A stretch of DNA of 64,000 bases from Thalassobaculum litoreum DSM 18839 (GTDB lineage: Bacteria; Pseudomonadota; Alphaproteobacteria; Thalassobaculales; Thalassobaculaceae): NCBI RefSeq assembly GCF_900102465.1, contig NZ_FNBW01000001.1, positions 496,557 to 560,556 on the forward strand. Reading direction: 5' to 3'. Position numbers and translations under genes: made by a program. Each line of letters opens with the position of its first letter. Within the stretch, counting starts at the first letter, position 1. This document shows positions 8,747 to 16,877 of the stretch, piece after piece. The notes under the pieces were generated by a model. The model made no database searches, was not told the DNA's origin, and saw only the letters and a list, made by a program, of their open reading frames with translations.

Positions 8747-9733
8747 TCACATCTCCAGCACGACCTTCCCCACCACCTTGCGGTCGGAGATCACCGCCAT
8801 GGCCTCGGCCATCCGCTCCAGCGGATAGGTCGCCATCACGTTGGCCGACAGCTTGCCCTCGGCGTGCAGGCGGAAGATCTCCGCCTGGGCCTCGGCCATG
8901 CGCTCCGGCGTGCGGTCGCGGTAGTCGGACCATTGCAGGCCGCTGACCGCGATGTTCTTCACCAGCAGATAGTTCGCCTTGATCACCGGAATGCGCCCGG
9001 CGGCGAAGCCGACGACCACCATCCTTCCGCACCAGGCCAGCGCCCGCATCGCCGCATCGAACGGGTCGCCGCCGAGCGGATCGATGCAGACATCGGCGCC
9101 TTGGCCGTCGGTCACCGCGTGGACCTGATCGCGCAGCCCGTCGCGCAGGTTCTCCACCGACAGGTCGATGATGTGATCCGCCCCCGCCTGCCGCGCCGCA
9201 TCGGCCTTCGACATGGTCGACACGCCCGCCAGCGCGGTGCCGCCCAGAGCCTTCACCAGTTGGATCGCCGCCATGCCGACCCCGCCGGTGGCGCCCATCA
9301 CCAGCACCCGCTCGCCGGGCACGAAGCCGCCGCGGTCGAGCAGCGCGAACCAGGCGGTTTGATAGACCAGCCCCATGGCCGCCGCATCGCCGAAGGCCAT
9401 GGCATCGGGAATGGCGAAACACTGGTCGACGCCGGCGACGACCTCCTCGGCGAAGGCGCCGTATTCCATCTGCGCCATGACCCGATCGCCCGGCTTCCAG
9501 GCGGTCACGCCGGCGCCGACCGCCGTGATCTCTCCCGCCAGTTCCTTGCCGGGAACGAAGGGCAGCGGCGGCTTGTGCTGATACCTGCCTTCCACCACCA
9601 GCAGGTCGGGATAGTTCACCCCCGCCGCCCGGGTGCGGATCGCCACTTGACCCGGACCCGGCACGGGCGACGGCAGGTCCTTGACCATCGCTGTCTCCGG
9701 CGCGCCGAACGCCTCCATCATCACCGCGCGCAT
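8747..9733 (-). CDS. NADPH:quinone oxidoreductase-like zinc-independent MDR protein
   Basis: A 328-residue medium-chain reductase. The N-terminal GroES-like domain includes AAGVNYPDLLVVEG and FVPGKELAGEI; the Rossmann part has VMGATGGVGMAAIQLVKALGG near 145-165. Zinc-binding cysteines of alcohol dehydrogenases are missing, so it is a quinone oxidoreductase/enoyl reductase type. It is the last gene of the sigma-54-linked operon, 4 bases after the CoA-transferase stop, so it may reduce an unsaturated intermediate of that pathway. The electron acceptor and substrate are unknown. Confidence 0.85.
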   Translation of the reverse strand: MRAVMMEAFGAPETAMVKDLPSPVPGPGQVAIRTRAAGVNYPDLLVVEGRYQHKPPLPFVPGKELAGEITAVGAGVTAWKPGDRVMAQMEYGAFAEEVVAGVDQCFAIPDAMAFGDAAAMGLVYQTAWFALLDRGGFVPGERVLVMGATGGVGMAAIQLVKALGGTALAGVSTMSKADAARQAGADHIIDLSVENLRDGLRDQVHAVTDGQGADVCIDPLGGDPFDAAMRALAWCGRMVVVGFAAGRIPVIKANYLLVKNIAVSGLQWSDYRDRTPERMAEAQAEIFRLHAEGKLSANVMATYPLERMAEAMAVISDRKVVGKVVLEM

Positions 9734-9737
9734 GGAT

Positions 9738-10880
9738 CTATTCCTTTCGCAGATCGGGCATCAGGTCGGTATTGGCATCGCCGAGGGCCGGGAACGACTG
9801 CCCGCCCTCGGGATCGCGGTAGATCGGGGCGATCGGCGGCGGCAGCGGGGTCATGGCCGTGCCGCCGGCCTGCATCGCGCCGGCAAACAGGCCGCGCTGC
9901 TGGAAATGCGGGTCGTCCGCCGCCTCGGAAATCGATTTCACCAGGGTGACGCAGGCGTCCACGCCCTCGAACGCCGCAAGCCAATCGGCGCTGGTGCGCG
10001 AGGCGATGATCGCTCGGACTTCCGCCATGGTCGCCGCAGGGTCCATAGAGTCGTCGCGTAGGGCCGGATCGAGGTTGATCACCTCGCAGAAATTGGCCCA
10101 GAACTTCGGCTCCAGCGGCGCGCAGGCGAGCCAGCGGCCGTCGGCGCAGCGGTAGACCTGATAGCGGGGTGTGCCACCCGTGACCAACTCGCCGCCCGGC
10201 TTCGGATCGCCCTTGCCGGCCGCCCGCTCGCCCAGCGCCCAGTAGCCCCAGGCAAACAGGTTGTCGGCCATGGCGACGTCGAGGAACGCGCCCTCTCCCG
10301 TCTTTTCCGCCTCGCGCAGGGCCAGCAGGATGGAGATCACCGCCGGCATGGTGCCGCCGCCGATATCCGCCACCAGAACCGGCGGCAGGACCGGATCGCC
10401 CCGGCTGTCGGCCCCGAGATTGAGAATACCGGTCTCCGACATGTAGTTCAGGTCGTGGGCCGCGAGGTTGGCCTTCGGTCCGGTCTGGCCGAAGCCGGTG
10501 ATCGAGCAGTAGACCAGGGCCGGGTTCAAAGCCCTGACCGCCTCGTAGCCCAGGCCCAGCCGGTCCATGACGCCGGGTCGGAACTGCTCGACCAGCACGT
10601 CGGCATCCTTGATCAGAGCCTTTACCTGTTCGACCGCCGCCGGGTCCTTCAGGTCGACGGCAAGCGAGCGCTTGCCCCGGTTCAGCAGGGCGAAATTGAC
10701 CCCGCTGTCCTCGGTCACCATCGGCGGGTAGGCCCGCATGTCCTCGCCACTGCCGGGGCGCTCAAGCTTGATCACCTCCGCTCCGGCCTCGGCCAGGATC
10801 AGGGTCGCCATGGGCCCCGGTAGCAGGGTGGAGAAGTCGATGACGCGGACGCCGGCGAGCGGTTTGCGTGCGCCTGCCAT
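9738..10880 (-). CDS. CaiB/BaiF family CoA-transferase (first of two)
   Basis: The 380-residue product starts MAGARKPLAGVRVIDFSTLLPGP, the typical class III CoA-transferase opening, and has EAGAEVIKLERPGSGED, LNRGKRSLAVDLKDP, GFGQTGP and ADIGGG motifs. These enzymes swap CoA between a carboxylic acid and an acyl-CoA; some are racemases (AMACR). The start at 10880 overlaps the stop of the upstream gene (TGATG type), so the two are probably coupled. Upstream in-frame extension is antisense-like and rejected. Confidence 0.9.
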   Translation of the reverse strand: MAGARKPLAGVRVIDFSTLLPGPMATLILAEAGAEVIKLERPGSGEDMRAYPPMVTEDSGVNFALLNRGKRSLAVDLKDPAAVEQVKALIKDADVLVEQFRPGVMDRLGLGYEAVRALNPALVYCSITGFGQTGPKANLAAHDLNYMSETGILNLGADSRGDPVLPPVLVADIGGGTMPAVISILLALREAEKTGEGAFLDVAMADNLFAWGYWALGERAAGKGDPKPGGELVTGGTPRYQVYRCADGRWLACAPLEPKFWANFCEVINLDPALRDDSMDPAATMAEVRAIIASRTSADWLAAFEGVDACVTLVKSISEAADDPHFQQRGLFAGAMQAGGTAMTPLPPPIAPIYRDPEGGQSFPALGDANTDLMPDLRKE

Positions 10881-11530
10881 CAGGACAGCCCCCGTTTCGC
10901 GCGCTTCTTCGCCACCCGTGCCCGACGGGCCGGGGCGTAGTGCCGGGTGCCGTAGACCTCGAACAATGCCTGGGTGACGTCGTGGTGGTGATGCAGGCCG
11001 GTCCGTTCCAGCAGCTCGATCGGCCCTTCCGGATAGCCCAGGCCGAGCTTCACCGTCAGATCCATGTCGTCGGCGGTGGCGAGTCCCTCGTCCAGCTTGG
11101 CCAGCGCCTCGTTGTAATAGGGCCGGATCAGCCGGTCGAGGATGCGGCCGGCGAAGTCGAAGCACTCCGAGACCTGCAAGCCGGCGCCCTCAAGCACCAT
11201 GCGGGCGGCCTCCAGGGCGGCCGGATCGGTATGGGGCTGGCGCACCAGTTCCACCAGATCGGACGGTGCCCCGTCGCCGACGCGGAAACGGGAAAAGCCG
11301 ATCGTGTTGGAGCCCTCCTCGCCCCGGCTCTCGCCGGTCACCTCGCCCAGGGTCTCGGTATGGAGTTCGACCAGGATGGCGGTGCGCGACAGGTCCTCCT
11401 GCCAGGCGGAAATTGCGCCGGCCCCGATATAGGCGACGACCTCGCCCTCCGCGCCGGACCCGGCCAGGAAGGGATGATCCTCAGGAAACGACCGGCTGTC
11501 GCCGGTATCGACGATCGAATAGCTCACCAT
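10880..11530 (-). CDS. Stand-alone 3-hydroxyacyl-CoA dehydrogenase C-terminal-domain protein
   Basis: The last 110 residues match the C-terminal dimerisation/substrate domain of 3-hydroxyacyl-CoA dehydrogenases: FDFAGRILDRLIRPYYNEALAKLDEGLAT, then LGLGYPEGPIELLERTGL. The first 100 residues (with HPFLAGSGAEGEVV) do not contain the GxGxxG NAD-binding motif and do not match a family I recognise. It follows a full-length dehydrogenase by 3 bases, so it may be an accessory subunit, or a diverged duplicate that lost the nucleotide-binding domain. Basic C-terminal tail RRARVAKKRAKR. Confidence 0.75.
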   Translation of the reverse strand: MVSYSIVDTGDSRSFPEDHPFLAGSGAEGEVVAYIGAGAISAWQEDLSRTAILVELHTETLGEVTGESRGEEGSNTIGFSRFRVGDGAPSDLVELVRQPHTDPAALEAARMVLEGAGLQVSECFDFAGRILDRLIRPYYNEALAKLDEGLATADDMDLTVKLGLGYPEGPIELLERTGLHHHHDVTQALFEVYGTRHYAPARRARVAKKRAKRGLS

Positions 11531-11533
11531 GGC

Positions 11534-12409
11534 TCAGGCCCCGTACATCTTGTCGGTGTCATAGGAGAAGAAGCCGCGGCCCGACTTCCGGCCGAGATGC
11601 CCCGCGGCGACCATGCGGTGGAGCAGCGGCGGCGCGGCGCAGCGCGGGTCGTGGGTGACGCCGTAGAACGCGTCGCAGAGCAGCACCTGGGTGTCGAGCC
11701 CGATCAGGTCCAGCAGCTCGCACGGCCCCATCTTGTAGCCGAGGCCCGCCTTGATCGCCCGGTCGATATCCGCCGGTTCGGCCACGCCGGCCTCGATCAG
11801 GCGGATGACGTCGTTGTTAAACGGCACCAGGAAGTAGTTGAGGATGAAGCCCGGCGCGTCCTTGGTCTTTACAGGCTTCTGCCCCAGCGCCTCGCAGAAC
11901 GCCCAGGCGGCGGCGAATGAAGTGTCCGAGGTGTTCAGCCCCGGCGACATCTCCACGAGCTTCATGAGCTGGGCCGGCAGGCAGAAGTGCATGCCCACCA
12001 CCCGGTCCTCGCGGCCGCAGCCCGAAGCGATCTGGGTAATCGACAGTGTGGAGGTGTTCGAGGCGAACAGCGTGTGTTCCGGGCAGACGTCGTTCAGCTT
12101 GCCGAACAGCTCCTGCTTCACGGCAAGGTTCTCGAACACCGCCTCGATGACGATGTCGCACTCGGCGAGCCCGTCGAGCGTATCGGTCGTCTTGTAGCCG
12201 GCCAGGGCGGTGTCGACCTGCGCTTGCGTGAGCTTGCCGCGCTCCACCGATTTGGCGAGGAAGGCCTCGGTCTGGCCCTTGGCCCGGTCCAGCGCCTTGG
12301 CGTTGGTGTCGTAGAGCACGGTGCGGTAGCCGGCGCGGGCCGCCACGATGGCGATCCCCGCCCCCATGGTCCCCGCCCCGCACACGCCGACGGTCTGGAT
12401 GGTGGTCAT
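11534..12409 (-). CDS. 3-hydroxyacyl-CoA (3-hydroxybutyryl-CoA-type) dehydrogenase
   Basis: A 291-residue enzyme with NAD-binding VCGAGTMGAGIA (9-20) and ASNTSTLSI (near 116-124). The active-site region reads GMHFCLPAQLMKLVEM, where the catalytic His is near 141; the family usually has HFxNP, so the Asn is replaced by Leu here. The C-terminal domain follows. It oxidises 3-hydroxyacyl-CoA to 3-oxoacyl-CoA. The ATG at 12409 fits the family N-terminus; the stop of the acyl-CoA dehydrogenase is 4 bases upstream. Confidence 0.9.
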   Translation of the reverse strand: MTTIQTVGVCGAGTMGAGIAIVAARAGYRTVLYDTNAKALDRAKGQTEAFLAKSVERGKLTQAQVDTALAGYKTTDTLDGLAECDIVIEAVFENLAVKQELFGKLNDVCPEHTLFASNTSTLSITQIASGCGREDRVVGMHFCLPAQLMKLVEMSPGLNTSDTSFAAAWAFCEALGQKPVKTKDAPGFILNYFLVPFNNDVIRLIEAGVAEPADIDRAIKAGLGYKMGPCELLDLIGLDTQVLLCDAFYGVTHDPRCAAPPLLHRMVAAGHLGRKSGRGFFSYDTDKMYGA

Positions 12410-12413
12410 GCTG

Positions 12414-13589
12414 TCACTCCTTGCGCGCGAAGCTGCGGCCAATAAGCTGGCGGTGGATCTGGTTGGTGCCTTCCCAGATCTGGGTGATCTTCGCATCCCG
12501 CATCAGCCGCTCGACCCGGTAGTCCTGGCAGTAGCCGTAGCCGCCATGGAGCTGCACCGCCTCGTCGGCGATCCGCATGGCGAGGTCGGAGCCGCGCATC
12601 TTCAGCATCGAGGCCTCGATGCCGAAATCCGTCGCCCCGCCGTCGACCATACGGCCGACCTTCCACAGCCACGCCTCGCACATCGCCAGATCCGTGGCGA
12701 GATCGGCCAGGGTGAACTGGATGCCCTGGAACTCCACGATCCGCTTGCCCGACTGGCGGCGGTCGTTGATGTAGTCGATGGCGTCCTCGAACGCCGCCCG
12801 GGCGATGCCGAGCGCCTGGGCCGCCACGCTGGGCCGCGACTTGTTCAGCGAGGACAGCAGGATGCGCAAGCCATCGCCCGGCTCGCCGATGATGTTCTCG
12901 CGCGGGATCTTCATGTCCTCAAAGGACAGCGCCACCGTCGGGGCGGCCCGGTGGCCCATCTTCTCCTCCTTGCGGAGAACCTCCAGGCCGGGCGTGTCCT
13001 TGTCGACCACGAAGGCGGTGATCGATTTGCGCGGATCGTCGATCTCGCTCCACTTGCCGAAGACCAGCAGGTGGTCGGCCACGTTGCCGTTGGAGATGAA
13101 AGTCTTTCCGCCATTGACGACGACGGTCTCATTGCCGTCCGGCGTGATCCGGGTCTTCATGCCCGTGGCGTCAGAGCCGGCCGTCGGCTCGGTGATGCAG
13201 AGCGAGCCGATGCCGCCGGCGGCGATGGTCGGCAAGATGCGCTGCTTCTGTGCCTCGGTGCCGAAGTCCATCACCGGTTTCATGCCGTGGAAGTTGGTGG
13301 CCCAGATGATGCCGGTCGAGGCACAAGCCTTGGAGATCTCCCGCACGCAGGCGAGATAGACCGTGTAGGACAGGCCGAGCCCGCCATATGCTTCCGGCAC
13401 GAACATGGCGTTCATGCCGAGGTCGTTCATCTCGGCGATGTTGTCGGCCGGATAGGTGCCGTTGCGGTCGTGACCCGCGGCGCGCGGTGCGATCTTCTCG
13501 GCGGCGAGCTGGCGCACGCTGTCCAGCACCATGGCCTCGTCCTTGGGCAGGTCGAGGCTGGCGTCCAGGCGGTCGAGTACGGTGGCCAT
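12414..13589 (-). CDS. Acyl-CoA dehydrogenase
   Basis: The 391-residue flavoenzyme begins MATVLDRLDASLDLPKDEA. It has CITEPTAGSDATGMKT (substrate/FAD loop), KTFISNGNVADHLLVF, and the C-terminal ending HGGYGYCQDYRVERLMRDAKITQIWEGTNQIHR of the family. It introduces the alpha-beta double bond, passing electrons to ETF. Its substrate is probably the CoA thioester formed by the ligase or the transferases in this operon. AliB-type cyclohexane-carboxyl-CoA dehydrogenases are one precedent, but this is inference from gene content. Confidence 0.93.
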   Translation of the reverse strand: MATVLDRLDASLDLPKDEAMVLDSVRQLAAEKIAPRAAGHDRNGTYPADNIAEMNDLGMNAMFVPEAYGGLGLSYTVYLACVREISKACASTGIIWATNFHGMKPVMDFGTEAQKQRILPTIAAGGIGSLCITEPTAGSDATGMKTRITPDGNETVVVNGGKTFISNGNVADHLLVFGKWSEIDDPRKSITAFVVDKDTPGLEVLRKEEKMGHRAAPTVALSFEDMKIPRENIIGEPGDGLRILLSSLNKSRPSVAAQALGIARAAFEDAIDYINDRRQSGKRIVEFQGIQFTLADLATDLAMCEAWLWKVGRMVDGGATDFGIEASMLKMRGSDLAMRIADEAVQLHGGYGYCQDYRVERLMRDAKITQIWEGTNQIHRQLIGRSFARKE

Positions 13590-13602
13590 CAGCGGTCGCC
13601 TC

Positions 13603-14373
13603 TCATCGATCTTGGAAGGTCGGTTTGCGTTTCTCCACGAAGGCGGCCAAGCCCTCGTCCGCGTCCTCGGTGCGGAAGGACAGGGTGGAGAGATCCGCCT
13701 CCACCTTCAGCCCCTCGTGGATCGGCAGGTCCAGGGCGCGGGTCACCGCCTCCTTGGCGAAGCTGATCGCCGGCAGGCCGTAGCGGGTCACCTCACCCAG
13801 GAAACCCTGGGCGTCTGCAACTGAGTCCGCGGTTTCGGTTAGCCGGTTCACCAGACCGATGCGAAGCGCCTCTTCGGCGTCCACCGTACGGCCGGTCAGG
13901 ATCATCTCCAGTGCCCGGCCCTCGCCGATCAGGCGCGGCAAACGCTGGGTCCCGCCATATCCGGGGATCAGGCCGAGCTTGATCTCCGGCAGGCCCATCT
14001 TCGCGGTCGGCACCGCCATGCGGAAGGTGCAGGCCAGCGCCATCTCCAGCCCGCCGCCGAAGGCGAAGCCGTTGATCAGGGCGAGCGACGGGATCTCCAG
14101 GGCGGCGATCTTGGCGAAGGTCGCCTGTCCCGCCTCGGCCCCGCGCTTCTGGGCCATCAGGTCGCGACCCATCAGCTCCTTGATGTCGGCGCCGGCGCAG
14201 AACGCCTTCTCGCCCGCCCCGGTGATCAGCAGGCCGCGGGCGTCGGACACCCTGACCTCGTCCAGTTTCTCAGAGATATCCGATATCAGACTGAAATTAA
14301 GCGCATTCAGTGCCTTATGACGGTCGATAGTTAGGGTGGCGATCCCCTCGGACAGGGCCAGGGTCACGGTCAT
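13603..14373 (-). CDS. Enoyl-CoA hydratase/isomerase
   Basis: A 256-residue crotonase-fold protein: TIDRHKALNALNFSLI, FCAGADIKELMGRDL (oxyanion loop), NGFAFGGGLEMALACTFRMA and LPEIKLGLIPGYGGTQRLPRLIG, which carry the two family glutamates typical of true hydratases. It hydrates 2-enoyl-CoA to 3-hydroxyacyl-CoA, the step before the dehydrogenase two genes downstream. The ATG at 14373 has GAGGAGG upstream, so a start further upstream is unlikely. Confidence 0.92.
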   Translation of the reverse strand: MTVTLALSEGIATLTIDRHKALNALNFSLISDISEKLDEVRVSDARGLLITGAGEKAFCAGADIKELMGRDLMAQKRGAEAGQATFAKIAALEIPSLALINGFAFGGGLEMALACTFRMAVPTAKMGLPEIKLGLIPGYGGTQRLPRLIGEGRALEMILTGRTVDAEEALRIGLVNRLTETADSVADAQGFLGEVTRYGLPAISFAKEAVTRALDLPIHEGLKVEADLSTLSFRTEDADEGLAAFVEKRKPTFQDR

Positions 14374-14386
14374 GTCGGCGCCCTCC

Positions 14387-16039
14387 TCAGGCGTCTTCGG
14401 GCTGTTTGAACCGACAGGGCTCGGGCGCAATCCGTCCGGTCTTCGCCCACTCCGCCAACTCGCGTTTCAGGATCTTGCCGCTGGGGGTCAGCGGGAAGCT
14501 GTCCATCACCAGGAAGTATTCCGGCATGTCGTATTTCGACAGGCCCACCGCGTAGAGATGGCTCAGCACTGTGGCGGCATCGGGGCTCTCGCCGCTGGGC
14601 AGGATCGCCAGGGCCAGCTTCTCGCCCAGCCGCTCGTCCGGCACCGGAAACGCCGCCGCCTTGGCGATGTTGGGATGCTTCACCGCCAGGTCTTCGACGC
14701 GGGCCGGGAAGATGTTGTGGCCGCCGCGGATGACGACGTCCTTCAGGCGTCCGACGATGGACAGGTTGCCGTTGCCGTCGAGCACGCCGAGATCACCGGA
14801 CAGGAACCAGCCGTCCCGGTTGAACGAGCCTTCGGTGGCGGCCTGGTTGTCGAAATAGCCGAGCATGAGCGCGGCTCCCTTGCCGCCGATCTCGCCGATG
14901 GTGCCGGGCGGTACCTCCTCGTCCCGGTTCTCCTGGGAGAAGATCCGCACCTCATAGCCCGCCCCGCCGCGCCCGCAGGTCGCACAGATCGTCGCCTCGT
15001 CATCCACCGGGTGGGTGTACTGGTGCGAGGAGTTCTCGGTCATGCCGTAGATGTTCTGCGGCCGCACGCCCTGGCGCACGAAGCGCTCCGCCACCGCCGG
15101 CGGGATCGGCGAGCCGGCCATGTAGAACAGGTTCACCGACCCCAGCTTCTCGATGCCGCGCCGGGCCTGCTCCGCTTGGATGTCCATGGCATGGGTCGGC
15201 ACGCCCATCACATAGGTCGCCCCGGTCTCGACCATCCAGTCCAGCCGCGACCGGCCGGGCGCCGGATCGTCGATGATCAACTCCATGCCGGCGACCAGCC
15301 ACTGGCCCACCGCCACCCAGGCGATATGGTGGCTGAGCGGAGACAGGGTCAGCAGGACGGTCGAGGTGTCGTGGTGCCAGTCCTTCACCAGGTCGCGGCA
15401 ATTGGCCAGCAGCGAATTGTCGGAATGCATCACGCCCTTGGGCCGCCCCGTCGTGCCGCTGGTGAAGGCGAGATAGCAGACACTGTCCGGGTTCGGATCG
15501 GGTGCGCGAAGACTGCGCGGCGCGGTACCGATCTTCGGCAGGTCGCCCTCTTCGCGCTGCGGCGGCAGGACGAAGACCTTGCGCATCGCCTCCAGCCCCT
15601 GCAGGGCGGCGACCGGGTCATGCCGGTCGGTATCGGCTCCCCAGCCGGTCTCCACCACCGCCGCCGTCGCCCCGACCCGCTGCAGCAGGCCGGTGATCTC
15701 CTCCACCGTGTAGTTGCGGTGGAGCGACGGGTTGCAGACATACCCCTGGCGCGAACAGGCGAGGAACGCGGCCACCACCTCGACGCGGTTGGACGCCCAC
15801 AGCGCCACCCGCTCGCCAGTGACCACGCCCGCCTCGTGCAGACTGTCGGCGATGGCGTCGACCCAGTCCTTCAGCTGTCCCCAGGTCAGGTGGCGGGCGG
15901 AATCCCGCACCGCCTTGGCGTCGGGCCGTGCCGCCGCGTGCTTGGCCAGCAGGGCGTAAAACGTCTCGTCGTGCCACAGCCCGGCCTCGTAGTACCGCCG
16001 GGCGGTGGCCGGGTCGTGCAGGGTGAGCAGCCGGCTCAT
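14387..16039 (-). CDS. Acyl-CoA synthetase / AMP-dependent ligase (cyclohexanecarboxylate-CoA ligase-like)
   Basis: The 550-residue protein starts MSRLLTLHDPATARRYYEAG. Its adenylation motif is FTSGTTGRPKGVMHSDNS (near 187-204), followed by MAGSPIP, NIYGMTENS, and the A8 hinge GWFLSGDLGVLDGNGNLSIVGRLKDVVIRGG with the C-terminal catalytic Lys in TPSGKILKREL. It activates a carboxylic acid with ATP and CoA. The size and motif context resemble AliA-type ligases for alicyclic acids, but substrate is not proven. The start ATG 16039 lies 11 bases after the preceding gene. Confidence 0.85.
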   Translation of the reverse strand: MSRLLTLHDPATARRYYEAGLWHDETFYALLAKHAAARPDAKAVRDSARHLTWGQLKDWVDAIADSLHEAGVVTGERVALWASNRVEVVAAFLACSRQGYVCNPSLHRNYTVEEITGLLQRVGATAAVVETGWGADTDRHDPVAALQGLEAMRKVFVLPPQREEGDLPKIGTAPRSLRAPDPNPDSVCYLAFTSGTTGRPKGVMHSDNSLLANCRDLVKDWHHDTSTVLLTLSPLSHHIAWVAVGQWLVAGMELIIDDPAPGRSRLDWMVETGATYVMGVPTHAMDIQAEQARRGIEKLGSVNLFYMAGSPIPPAVAERFVRQGVRPQNIYGMTENSSHQYTHPVDDEATICATCGRGGAGYEVRIFSQENRDEEVPPGTIGEIGGKGAALMLGYFDNQAATEGSFNRDGWFLSGDLGVLDGNGNLSIVGRLKDVVIRGGHNIFPARVEDLAVKHPNIAKAAAFPVPDERLGEKLALAILPSGESPDAATVLSHLYAVGLSKYDMPEYFLVMDSFPLTPSGKILKRELAEWAKTGRIAPEPCRFKQPEDA

Positions 16040-16050
16040 GGGGCGCCCCC

Positions 16051-16836
16051 TCAGTGGCCGAACTTGTCCGGATCGGGCGTGCGGCGCTCGCCGAAGGCCT
16101 TGGACAGCTCCTGGCTCTCCTCGGTCTTCAGATACAGCTTCAGCAGCATGTCGTGGGAGACGCGGCCCAGGCCGCCGACACCGCCGTGGCGGGCGAGGAA
16201 GGCGTGCTTGATGCCGGCCAGCGCCATCGGGCCGCGCTCGGAGATGGTCAGGGCCCAGGCGCGGGTTTCCTCGCGCAGTTTGTCGTCGGGCACCACGCGG
16301 TTGATCAGGCCCCAGTCCAGCGCCTCGGCGGCGGAGAGCTTGCGGTTGGTGTACCACATCTCCTTCGCCCGCTTCTTGCCGATGGCGTCCTCCAGGTACC
16401 AGGTGCCGTAGCCGGCATCGAAGCTGCCCATCATCGGGCCGACCTGTCGGAACACCGCGCTTTCCTTGGCGATGGTGAGGTCGCAGACCGTATGCAGCAC
16501 GTTACCGCCGCCGACGGCGAAGCCGTTCACCATGGCGATGACCGGCTTCTGCAGCTTGTCGATGGCGTCGTACATCTCAAGTGTCGGCAGCACGCCGGCA
16601 TAGAGATTGGTGTCCTCCATCCCGTCCTTGCGGCCGCCGATGCAGAAGAACTTTTCGCCGGCGCCGGTCAGCACCACGACGCGGGTCCGGGTCTCGCGGC
16701 GGATCGCCTCGATGCAGTCGCGGATCTCGATACAGGTGACGGGGGTGAACATGTTCCCGTCGTCCGGCCGGTTGATGGTGATCCAGCCGATGGGGCCGTC
16801 TTCCTCGTACAGGATGGTCTCGAACGTCGTGGACAT
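16051..16836 (-). CDS. MenB/BadI-like crotonase-superfamily protein
   Basis: A 261-residue crotonase-fold protein with TGAGEKFFCIGGRKDG, NGFAVGGGNVLHTVCDLTIA and GPMMGSFDAGYGTWYLEDAIGKKRAKEMWY. The last block is diagnostic of the MenB (naphthoyl-CoA synthase) and BadI (2-ketocyclohexanecarboxyl-CoA hydrolase) group rather than ordinary hydratases. No other menaquinone gene is in sight, while a ligase, acyl-CoA dehydrogenase, hydratase and dehydrogenase are, so a ring-opening BadI-like hydrolase is the better guess. It starts 41 bases after the operon's first gene. Confidence 0.75.
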   Translation of the reverse strand: MSTTFETILYEEDGPIGWITINRPDDGNMFTPVTCIEIRDCIEAIRRETRTRVVVLTGAGEKFFCIGGRKDGMEDTNLYAGVLPTLEMYDAIDKLQKPVIAMVNGFAVGGGNVLHTVCDLTIAKESAVFRQVGPMMGSFDAGYGTWYLEDAIGKKRAKEMWYTNRKLSAAEALDWGLINRVVPDDKLREETRAWALTISERGPMALAGIKHAFLARHGGVGGLGRVSHDMLLKLYLKTEESQELSKAFGERRTPDPDKFGH

Positions 16837-16877
16837 GCGTCTCTTCCCTTGGGATGGTGCTCTTCAGGTGGCCGGGG

